Program-made: the position numbers and the translations under genes
The notes under the pieces: generated by a model
Told to the model about the DNA's origin: nothing
What the model saw: only the letters and a program-made list of their open reading frames with translations
Databases searched by the model: none
From: Trogon surrucura
Taxonomy: Eukaryota > Chordata > Aves > Trogoniformes > Trogonidae
NCBI GenBank assembly: GCA_020746105.1
Contig: CM036619.1
Coordinates: 51,692,635-51,756,634, forward strand
Direction: 5' to 3'
Length of the DNA stretch: 64,000 bases
In this document: in pieces, positions 14,001-26,000 of the stretch
How positions within the stretch are numbered: the first letter of the stretch is position 1
Layout: each line of letters opens with the position of its first letter

Positions 14001-17000
14001 GGAAAAACTGTGCAGCTGCAAGCCAAAGCCCTGGGAAAGAGGGAGGACTGTGTGCTAGACCTGGATGGACTCTGCTGGTAGGTGCTCTTCGTGGCACCGG
14101 TGCGGTTTGAAGTGCGTCTCTAATCTGAGAGAGGGAGTTTCCATGACCCTAAAGCTTTCAAGCCAAGAAGGGGTTGCTACGGGTAGAAGTGAGCTTCTTA
14201 ACTATGCGCCTTGTGTGCTCTTATCCACGTGGATACACGCACACACGTATGCGTGAAGATAATTAAAAATGGTAAAAATCCTTACTGATTTGTGGTTGGT
14301 CCTCACTGTGCGAAATACATACATTTATTCTTGACACACATATTTGATTCCTCTGAGTCACCGTGGGGACTATGCAAATACCTTGGGAAAGAAAATGTGT
14401 TTCTCAGCTGAGCTTGATGAGCAGATAAGGCAGTCACTGTGCTCTTAGCTGCATTTTAAGGGTCTATTAAAAAAGTCCAGTTGCTGAAACCTTCAAAGTA
14501 TAGGGTTTTGAGTAGTTTCCATGGAGACAGCTTGATAGTTATGTTGTAGCATCCAATACTAATTACACCATGTATTTATTGGACGGCTGTCAGTCTCCAT
14601 AACTCCTTTGTGTGCTGCCTGACCACTAAGCTAAGTGACAAAGGCTCCCTGGGGCACTAATGCACTTTAAGGAGACGTTCTTGTAAGAATAGCTGAGAGT
14701 TGTTGGAAATGTTGAATATCCAGGTAATGAAACATTTTAATATGTACATTGAGAAGGTGGTGTGTAGGGCTGCAGTTGTGTATCCATTGGAAATGGCAGC
14801 TACACAGCTTTTGGCCGTGATGTGGTCACACGAATAAGTAGATAAAGTTATGCGTTGCTGCTTCAGGGTGGTATTACAGCACAATTTTCATCTGTGTTTC
14901 ATATAATAAATCCAGTCCCAGCAGACATTAATTGATAGACTGAGCCCTAAGAGATGCTCTGAATTAGTTTGTTTCCTTTTATCCTTCAAAATAACCATCT
15001 GAGGTGCATCATGTGCATTTAGTATCATCATAAACATAAAACTGACTGCAGAACCCCTAGTTTGGAGTGTGCCTTTGGGAGGTACTTTTTCACCCTTACC
15101 CTTGACAAACCATCTCTATATACTTGGCAGTAGAAAAAGAGTTTAAAAGGAGATTTTGTCAAACCTAACAGAATTTTGAGTTGCAGAGTGGGCAGTGCAT
15201 TGGTTCCTCTGCATAACAGGTTCCTACTTTCCCATGTTTTCATCTGGTGTTCTGGACTTACATATGGAGAGCTGAGGCCAAGAGATGGATTGTGAGCGTG
15301 ACAAAGAGAAGACAAAGGAATGAGAACTATTTTGGAAATTGTTTCCATTGCTGATGTACTGATGTAAATGCCAACATTGTATCGGAGAACTGTGCACTAT
15401 GCAGCGTATCAGTGTAAAAGGATTCAAAGCTAGCTAAGGCTAGATTTCCAGAAAATGAGCAAAAGTAGCCACCTTTTTTTCCCTTGCTGGTTTCCTGGTT
15501 GGTTTTTTTTTCAGGACCTGGATTGTTAGCTGCCTTTCTGATTCTTAAAAACTTTCATGGGTGAAATGTCTCCAGACTGCCTCACAAATCTCGAGCCTCA
15601 TCATTGACCTCCTTGATAGGCTTTCTTCAGAAACCTCTCATGCTAGCGACCTGCTGCTGTCTGAAACAAGTCCCCCTGCCTTTCTCTTCCTCAGCCTCCC
15701 CATCTCAGAACAAATCTTTGCAAAATCTCAAGTGTGTTCATTTCTCAGTCCTACTCTGCACACCTGTTTAAGGATTAGATTTTTGACTTTCAACAGAAGT
15801 CAGCAATGGGGCTCTGGGGGAGGCAGACTGAATGGCTTCCATCCTGTCCCTGAAAGGTGGGGTGCTCAGGGAAATCACGCAGGCTGCCATCAATCTCAGG
15901 AGATGACTGTGAGCCATTCTCATTCTACCCACAGCTGGCGTGGAGTGGAAAAGGGTGGAGTCCAGCTTTCTCTCCATGCACGTTGCTGTGGGTGGTTGTC
16001 CTAAGGGGGCGGAAAGGAACGGGTCTTCTCGCAGAGGCTTCCCTACCCTTTCTGAAGGAGTGGGAGGCCAAAGACTCTTCTCAGCTATAATCACTTCTGT
16101 TGCTTTCTTCCCATGCATGGGACACACACAGGGCTAAGTGTGTAACCTTGTGACATTGCTTATAAAAGGCATTGCTCTAAATGGATTAGCTGTGTTAATG
16201 TTCTAAAAAACAGTTTTTCAAGTATCACATTTTTTTAAGGTTTCCAATGGAATGTGTTGACCTTTTGTAACAGTGAATGGTTAGAAAGTCCTGGAAAGAC
16301 TTGGTTTTGAATGGAAAAACAAAGCCTTAAAGAACACCAATTCTTCCTTAGAGCCCTTAGCATAATAATCATCATCATAGCATTTTGATTTCTTTCCATT
16401 ACATCATTGCTAAACCAGCATAAACACACCAGAGAATGGCAATGCAGAGACTATGTCTCTGTTATTATTACTGGGTTGTACAGAAAGGGGTCAGCAGGGC
16501 GATTTAGTTATCTGCTCTAAGAATTGTTTGTTTATGAATTAGGTTTTCCCAAAGGAGTCGTGAGATGGGAAATACAATAGGAAATGGACTTTATACATGC
16601 ACAGAAATACCAAAGTTGTAAGTGTCACGCGGGAAAGAGGTTGATGGAAACTTGCTATTTTTGCTAACAGATTTTTAAAAAATACTTGATTACGCATCCC
16701 GAAATTTCCTCTGCTATTTTTGATACCAGTGATATCCTCCACAGAATTCGGAGTTACTCATGACAGAAAAACATTTTACATCTGATAATGTTGGCAAGGA
16801 ACATAAGCACTTCAGGTGTTTCTACTGATTTTAAAAATATATTATGTTGCTTTTCGCTAAAATATTCCCCTTAAGCTAGGCATCCTCGTTGGTTCTGTAC
16901 AGGTTTGAATGGACAATGGCCTCAGTCTGACAGAGGTTGAAAGTATCAGCCTGGTTAATTTGAACTTTGGTAAGAATTATGGAATGGTGCCCATAAAGTA

Positions 17001-20000
17001 GCTAAATAATGAAGAATTATTGCAGCCACTAAGCAGTCTGTTCTTAAAAATATTGTTGTCCAGCACAGTGCCCATGTATGCCACCAGAAAACTCAACTAA
17101 ATGTTCCTTTTTTTTTTTTTCATGGACCCCGACTGCCAGGAACTTTGCACTCTGCCTGCTGGAACCAGCTATTTTTTCTCCTGGATACCAGCTGAGCCAT
17201 TGCTGTGGGAGGAGGCCACAGTCCTACCTGTGAGGAGTGTGGAATTACCTCTTCTCCTGCCTTTAGTCAGAGGTCCTGATACTGCAAGGCAGTGCTAGTA
17301 ACAGTTCCTGCCTCGCCTGGCCCACCCACTGGCATCTAGCACTTGAGAGGAAGACAGACATAGGCAGATGCTGAGCTCGGTCCTTCCCAAGAAGCCACCT
17401 CCTCTTGTGCCAGATATTCGTGGCAAACTGTAAGCTTGCCTGTTAAATTTGTGCTTGAGTGTGACAATGGAAAGTGTGGTCATCTCATCCGGGTTCAGCC
17501 TTCTCTGCGTCTTTATGGTAGTCTCTGTTTCATGATCTCATAAGGGTTAGATGAGGTAAAGAACAACTTGGAATGCCAAAAGGCCAGCTCTTGCTGAGCT
17601 TAATGTAAGATGAAGTGTATTTGACTGTGGTATTTTACAGTGGCAGAGTGTAAAACAGCTGGCTGCTCCTCAGAATTGAAAATCAGTACTTTTCAAATCA
17701 GATAGATCACTGACCACTAAAATTCAGTGCTTTAAACAAGATAGTACCAAGACAGTTGACTGAGTAAAAGTAAAGAGAGGACTCTATTCTTAACAGGTTC
17801 AGATCTGCTTTAAAGGTTTCAGTGACTGGGTGGCTAGTAACTGCAGCAGAATCAGGCATTACATGGAAATCTCTCTAGGACAGACGGGAAAGATTAATAA
17901 AATGCACACCACGGGATGCAAGTTTGGTATCAACTAAGGTCAGGATGCAAATCCCTCCTTTTCTCTGATGTGTGCTTTGACTGCAGACATGCTGCATTAG
18001 GGGAGGAGCATAAATTCTCCTGAATTCTTGGCCGTCAAACAATACTTGATTAAACAAACCCTTGGTCCATGTCAGTTGGCGTCTGTGATCCTAATAGGTA
18101 GGAGCACTTCACTGCTGCAATGCTTATTCCATTACACAAACATTTAATAATCTGTAAAATAAGAACAAGATGATGAATTTACATTGCCCTGTTGGCTTCT
18201 GACCTCAGGGGGAAGACTAAGTGGCAGGAGCAGCTTCAGGCCTTTGCAGTAGTGGGGCAGCACATAATGAAAAGGGACTCCTCGACAGGCTGAAATGACA
18301 GAGGAAAAGTACAGTTAAGCATTATAATGCATGAAGCATTTACAGGAAATGGGAGGTGTTGGGTCTTAATTTTGACATAACCTGGAAATACAAGTATATT
18401 TCTGCTTCTGATCAAATGGATGTGCATCAAGAGTCAATCTTGTAACAGCGAGAATGGACAAAGGACTTCTTGGCAAGGTCAAAGAAAATCAAAGCTATTT
18501 GGCCTAAAGAAGCTGTCTCATATCCCTTGTTAAATGACTTTTATTGTCCTCACTTGACAAAGCTTCAGCTGGCTGGATTGTGCCTCTCGTTTGCAGAACT
18601 GACCTGAACAGATGCTGTTAGTCTGGTGCATGTACACACACCTGTTTGAATCATGATTGATAGCGCTTCCGTATCGGCAAAACCTGCTTGGGGAGAATGG
18701 ACACAAATTGTGCAGGATTTTCCCTTCGTCTCCGTAGCAGAGAACTGGAACACTGAGAGTAATAACAGTACCTGGATTGAGTTTTCAGTGATCACATTTA
18801 AGAGAAATATTTAAATAGGAACAGAGATATTGTTAAAATGGAGTTCTGTACTAGAACCACTCGATGCTTTACAGGCTGAAGATGGGTGGCACTTCACCAG
18901 CTAGTTCATTAGTCATGGGAAGGGGAAATGTATGTTTTGGCCGTTATCTCCAGTAGCGGAGCACAAATGCTTCTTGGTTTGGCTTTCTCTTTATTATGAT
19001 AGAAAGTCATATGCCTATGTTTGAGTGAGGGTAGGGTGGAGTGACTGCTTGGTGTTCAAAAAGAAATAGGTACCATATTTTTCAACCCAATCCAATATGT
19101 TACAAAGGGCCAGGAGTTTTGGTTTTCTTTAAAAGTTTCAGGATATCTTTCACGTTCTGTAGGAAAGCAAAATTAGTTATAACATGCTTGTAATAGTTCA
19201 GTCCTATCTCATTAGTGATGTATGTTTATATATTTCTGTGCTATATATAGTATGTTAATATATATGACTGTATATATAGGTACATGTTCATACATTGATA
19301 GATGTAGGCCTTCCTGAAAAGAGTCTTTTCTTGTTCGTGTCTGATCATTGTAAGTATGACCATGATGTCCCGTTTCTCTTGCAGGAAAAATTTTCTTACA
19401 CAAATTCTATTAGTTGCACTCAGTGACCCACGTATCCTTCTTTACCTTCTGAACTATTGTAAGGTGTTTCTGCAGCATAAAATAGATGTGTCTTTCTCTG
19501 TGGTGGTTCTTGTAAGGTTTTAAAAAAAGAAAGAGACAGTGCAGAACCAAGGAAATTTAGATATGGCCAAGAACCAGAAAGGCTCTCTGTTAGCTCTATG
19601 TTAAATCTTTATATGGTTGAGAGCTGTGTGGCAGGTGCCCTGTACCCGGAAGAGGTGAAGGCAGAGGATTCTCTAGGGGTAATTCGGAGGAGGTAGGCTT
19701 TTTGAGCACTTTCTGCATTGTAGGATCGGTCTGGGCACACAGCTGGGTTCCGAGGATGACCTTGTAACGACAGCCAGCTTCAGTGTCCCCTGATGGCTCG
19801 TTTTCTCCCACAGCCAAACTGCTAATGAGATGCATACGGTGCAAGAACAGTAGCTTGTCCACCTTAGTCTGATGAGGAGTAGAAGAACGATGAAGTTTGA
19901 CAACAATTCAGCAGTTCTGCTGGCATTCACATGATGCTCAGGGTTAAAAAATAGTTACTGTAGCATATTAATCTGAAAGGATTATACGTTGATGCTTGTC

Positions 20001-23000
20001 AATGTATTGATCTGGTAAGACAGGATGCTGGATGGCTTTAAGGAAGCAGGTGCAACCACCTATCGCTTCAATCTTGCATTTGCAGGATCAGCATCTTGGT
20101 CATCACGTTCTGGAAATGAAAAGAACTTACAAAAAGCAGCATTGAGAAAAAACTTCATAAATGCAATAGAAAATAGAGGGTGGATACCCAGTTCTCTAAA
20201 TACTGGAGCTGCATACAAGTGTCAAGCCATAGAAATGCAGACAATTTTCTGCCCTCTAAATGCATACTAGTGATAATTAAGGTATCTACTTCCTTGTAGC
20301 AATTGTAAAGCTGATATATAGAAATACTCTACGATACAGAGATTATTGTTTTGGGGTTTGCTAAGGTGAAAAAGAAACACTCGAGGTGAGCGTTTGTACT
20401 GCTTCTGTTCTGAAGGCGTTTTAGAGGGCAAGTTGCTGATTGTTTCTCGCTTGATCTACCCTCTCCGTCTTTCTTTAATATGTTTTATGTTTTAAATGCA
20501 ACATGTAGATGATTTTAAGCTGGGTCAGAAGTTAATTGTTATGATAACCAGATAGATTCATTTACACTGGAACTAAGTCTTGTCATTATCATTAGGCATT
20601 TGACTGCTAAGACATGTTCGCTTTTGAGTTGCTTTGGAGTCAGAATACATGGGAACTAATTGTGTTCTTACAGAACACCTGGAATTTACCATTATTATTT
20701 CAATAATGCTCAAAAAAATAAAGAGAAGTAAAATATAAGAAAAGGGCAGAAGAGAGTGAGCAAAAACTCCAATGAGAAAAATGTGCTTTAGGGAAGCCAA
20801 AGATCTGTGCAGACATTTAGGCAAATATGAAATAAAGGATCTCAAAGAAATATACAGCAGCTGGTAACACTTCTGTGTGGCTGGATCAGAGCTGTGTGGA
20901 TCCTGAAGTTGCTGACTCTGTCACCGTTGCCATGGTGCCACCGTTGCCATGGTGCCAGCATCGCCAGGCTATCCTTAAAGTAACGACGTGTGTGTCGGGA
21001 AGGGTTAAAGGGTTTTCTTCCTTCAGGAGAGCTGAGCGGAGTCCACCTGTGAGCAATGTTCACCTAAGGGTGCCGAAATGCACTAATTCCTAGTGCCATC
21101 TGCTGATTTCATAGACTGAAAGTCTCCAGTTAGGGTCTGTCGGGGAGGGAAGGTCCTTAGGGCATGTCTGCACTTCATTCAGGCTGGCAGGGTAATGCAG
21201 CAGACCTGCTCCAGTTAGCTTTAAGCTAACAAGCAGAATTGAGAGCGAAACTGGTTTTGTTTCCTCCCTTTCTCCAACATATTTCACTTTGGATTGTTTC
21301 TTTCCCTTGTTTGGGCTGCTCGGCTTCTCAGATGGAATCATGCCATTGCTGTTTCCTGTGGGAAGAGCCGTAATTTTGGTGGTTCAAGGCTAAAGCTTCA
21401 TTACTCTTCCTTGGAAAGAGCTATGTCTCTGCTTAAAAACCCTTCCCTGTTGGTGGGTTTATTAGTAGTGCTCCTTCAGGGGGCTGTGTTATCACCTCAA
21501 GCCATTAGGTTAAGCAGCATATTTTGTCTTGCTTTTCGATTCACAACCACAGACCCTCAGAACAAAGTGAAAATTCTCACAGGTCGTTTCACTGTGTTGA
21601 TGAATACAACAAAATCCATACCTAGGGGAAGGAGGCTTTACAGGACAGTTGGGCAGAAGAAATTTGCCCCCATTTGCTGTGTCTCTTTTAACCAGAGATT
21701 GGCTTTGGCACTTTAAAGATGGCTTACAAGGAGCCTTTGAGCTTCTAGGAATGATACAGATTGAGCAGGAAGCCTTCTCATTGCAATAGGAAATATGCTC
21801 GAAAGCTTCCAGAGAAGTTTTTAATTTCTGTGGTAGACCATGGCCAAAGCTGACCTGGAATTGAACAGTTAATGCTGGTTTGATTTTGGTCTGATTCTGC
21901 ATGCAGGATTGACTCAGATACTGTGCAGGACGGATGGAGGTGATCTCCTGTGCCCAGTATCAGCAGCTGGTAATGGTGCTTCATTTTCATTGGTGGTCAT
22001 GGGAGACAAACAGCATATTCTTTCTTATTTTTCTTTTCTCTCCATATTTTCTTTGTATGTAGTTTTTCCTTACCCTGTTTACAAGCAATCTGGTTGTACT
22101 TGACTTCAGCTTGAGTCCCATCCTGTCTTCCTTGTGAGGGAGAATGTGTAGTACCATGTTTGTCATCTTTAGCAGGGATTTTTGCTGGAGGCTCACAATC
22201 GGTGAGCCTCCAGATGGTGTCGGTGCCTCTCACTGTTCATTGCTGGCTTTCTGCAGTTTATGAAACTTCTCCATCAGCATCTGCTCTACAAAGATCTCCT
22301 CTCAAGGCTGGATTATTTCGAAAATGCTTGCCAGTACACGCTGGACCACTTCAGTCAGGGCTTAGAGAGGGGAGATCCAGGTCCCTTGGTGTTCTTCCAT
22401 GTCAACACCTTGCTCGTCTGTTTCTGTAGCTGCTGGATCTCTCCAAATCAAACTATTCTTGCTAAGGTGCAGAGAAGTGATCCATCTGCCAAGGTTTGGT
22501 TGCCTTAAATTTGGATGTAGCAAAGCAGAGGAGAGCTAGATAGAAATGTCTTGTAGTCCAGCTGAGATGAAAAATGTATGAAAAAAAGGAGGAATGGTGT
22601 TAATAGCTTAGAAAATCATGTGGTTTAATGAATACAGAAGATGGAATTAAAAGGCTAATTGTTACTTTTTTCCCGTTCTGAAGATTTTAATTTCATTTTT
22701 GCTAGATCTCCATGCCTGTTGTAACATTTTGCGTGCACGTACGTACATATGCTTACTCTGAAGTAGATGTACATGCAAAAGAGATGTAACTCTGAAATCT
22801 GGGGAATTATTTTAGTGGCTCTCCCTCAAGAAACAAAAGAGTATGTGTTGTTACTGATGTTTGCCTGCTGTAATTTTTGCCTTGTTGGTAGTACTGGATT
22901 ATTTTTGCATAGCTGTTTTCAGTGGCACTAACAGTGATCCATTTCCTTGGCGATTTTTGATGATTATCTTAACAGCTGGTTAAAACATGCAGAAGAGGGA

Positions 23001-26000
23001 CAAAACAAATATTATGTCTATAAAAAGCTTGACATTGCTTTAATTTCACCAGCAGAATGAAAACAAAGGTTACACACATCAGAAGCTTTTCCTTATGTTT
23101 TGAGAAGATGACCTGATGATAAATAGAATAATTTATTTTGAACAGTGAGTGAACTTGATGAGCCATTTCGAAACACTGTGTTTGGAAAAAAATACGCATT
23201 TTCGTAAGAACAGTAGTTTTGACAGTTTGGAGGAAGTGAAGTTACAAGGGCTGGCTCTGTGTATACAAACTAAGGAAAACCTTTGTTAAGCATTCTGTGT
23301 TCACTTACAGCAAGAACTATAACATTTAACTTTGTAGCAGTTTAAGAGTGAAGCAGAGGATACATACTTTTTATATGGGATGTACAAGTATAGTTGTAAT
23401 ATGAACAAATCACAGTCATGTCTGGACTATCTATAAAATGAAATTAACTCCTAAATTAGGTTCTGATTTTTTTTCGATTTTTTTGAAGCAGCTTTTATGA
23501 AAAAAAGGTTTTGCTTTCTCTTCTAAACATTTTTTTCCTTGTCTGATCGTAATGTGATTAGGAGAAAGGAGGACGATCATTCATGTCATGAGTTACGTAG
23601 TGGTCTGTGTATGAAAGTTCCTTGGAAAGTCTTTAAATTACTCTAGTGGTAGTGGTGCCTCCTGCCACTCATAAATCCCTAAAACAAGTTTACAAATGCA
23701 GATGCGTGACAGCACTTTGTTTCCTGTGCCTCCTTTTTGCCTGTGCAAGGGTGATTTTACGTGCTAGATTTGTCCCTACTATGCAACAAGTTCTTCCACA
23801 TTATTAGGATAGGTCTGCTTTAAGAATCTTAGTCTGTTACCCAGGACTTAATGACGCTGTTGTTTTTCTTGTTGCTGGTGATTCAGCCTGACAAGAAGCA
23901 AACACTGGACCTGTGGAATCGATTCCCTTCTTCTCTTTGGATACTGAAGCTGGGCACTGTGTTGCCCTTCAGAGCAGCCTGTAAAATGTAAATGATGATG
24001 CCAGCAGTGTGGGGGGGGGTTGTATGGCGTGTGGGCCTGCCTTTGATTCCCAGAATGGTGGGAATGCCTGAGAATTTCACCTTTTTTTTGTGGGGAACTG
24101 AATCTGAGAATCTCTTCTAACCAAGAAGTTTGAAACCTCTGACTGCCCCGCTCCTTGTGAGTTAGTACTCTGGAGCTCCACATCCCTCTGCTTGGCCAGG
24201 CTGTGGCATACCCGTACCCAAAGCTCAGCCTTTCAGACAAACATTTCACCACTGAGGAAACAGACTTTTCTTCTCTGAAGTGGTTCCTCATGATCCTTTC
24301 TTAAAGCTTCACCATAGTTCATGCCTCATCAACTCCTGATGAGTTCTCTTTGATGGCCATGATGTCTCTGATGCACAAACCCTACAGCTTTTGCGTGTCC
24401 GTGGTCATTAGGTACAATGAGTTCAGCCTCATCTGTTTCTGTTTCAGTGTTTGCAGTGAGCAGGTCGCTCTTATCACTGAATCTCATTGAAAAATGTCGC
24501 TCCTATTCAGAAAACAGAGCAGGGATCTCAAAACCTTTGTTTCCCTCTTTAGGAACCATGTTGTAAGGTGACAAATGAGTGTAGTTCTCTGCTGTCCCAC
24601 ACTTTCTGCGTGGGTCCAACCCCACTTCTGGTACAGAGTTGTGAAAGGGCTGCTGTTTTAAGACCCTTCTCTGTGGCACAATCCAGCCACAGGGCTCAGT
24701 TGCCCTCTGTTCTCTCTCCTGGTTCTTGTTCGCTCCCTGTACTGGAGTATTTATGTAAAGAAGTCCCATCTGTTCCCTTTCATTATTGAACCATTCGGGT
24801 CCAGTCTTTGTTCCAGCGCTCTCACGGTGTGCTCCCTGAGCTTGAGGTGATGCTGCTCTAATCTTCTTGCTTCTCCTTTCTGCTGGGATCTGCAGTCCTA
24901 TCTTAAGCAGGCTGTCTGCATTTCCTCAGAAGCCTTTTCATCTAGGGTGAGTTGAGCCAGGATGATGAGTTTCTGCAATTTGTGTCCTCCAGCAGCAGAA
25001 GAGATCAACCCACTCTCCTGTTACACACAAACCTCGTCCCAGGTAGATATCCATCACAAAAATACAATTATTTCCTTCAGTGCTAATGCACATTGTAAAG
25101 AGCTAGAACTGGTTTCGACTGAGATAACAAACACAGTCTGAAATGCCAAGATTTTTGTTTATTTATAAAATTATTTGTAAATTACTCAGCGATTGAAACT
25201 ATGAAAATAGTTGAAATCAAGGCAAATATGTTATAAGGTTTTCCTTTAAATGGGTCTTGTTTCCACAGTACAATGGAGCGACATATTAAATTTAGAGTGA
25301 TTTATTGTTAGAAACAGTCTTTTTTCCCTTTTTGTTTTTTAGTGCAAGGAATGGTTTGAAATTATTTCTCAGGGATGATTTCAGCTCACATGGAAATGTT
25401 TTCTTAAATGATGCTACACTTGGATTGTTTTCCTAATCACTAAAAGCTGTGTCAGAATTTTGTAGAAATGTTCACTGTATGAATGTTTTTTAAAATAGCT
25501 TTTGCAGTACTGTCTGGTCACAATTCCTCTAAGCAAGTAAGTAGGCAGAGAGGACAGAGCTATTCCTGTTCCTAAAATTATTGGGGTTCCACTATCCAGT
25601 CTGTATAATTTGGTAGAATTAATGACTGTATGTCAAGATCTTGTTCAAAATGTGCTGGTTATAGCTAATTAAAATTTTCCTTTCCACCTCCTACTTCTAA
25701 AGATTCAGCACCAAAATATATTTAGAAATCATCAACTTTAGTTTGTTCTTTTATTTGCTTTCTTTTGTCTTGCAAGCTCCTTCCTTTTCTGAAGACATCT
25801 GAATGCCTAGGAGGACAACTGTGACCTTTAAAGTGAAGAAAGAGAAATTACTGCACTTTGCGTGTTGTGGTTTTGGTTTTTTTAAAGGACATTCAGAACA
25901 TCAGTGTAGGTGGTTTTATTTTTTTAAACTAAATGTGCACTTAAAACACTTTGGAAAATGCTGAAATGTACTTAAAGGAAAATTACCTTCCCAACTGCTT

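Noticed and set aside
15561-16127. Overlapping frames of 147 (+) and 119 (-) codons in the large TMEM241 intron
   Set aside because: Mutually antisense, no domain, no splice context.
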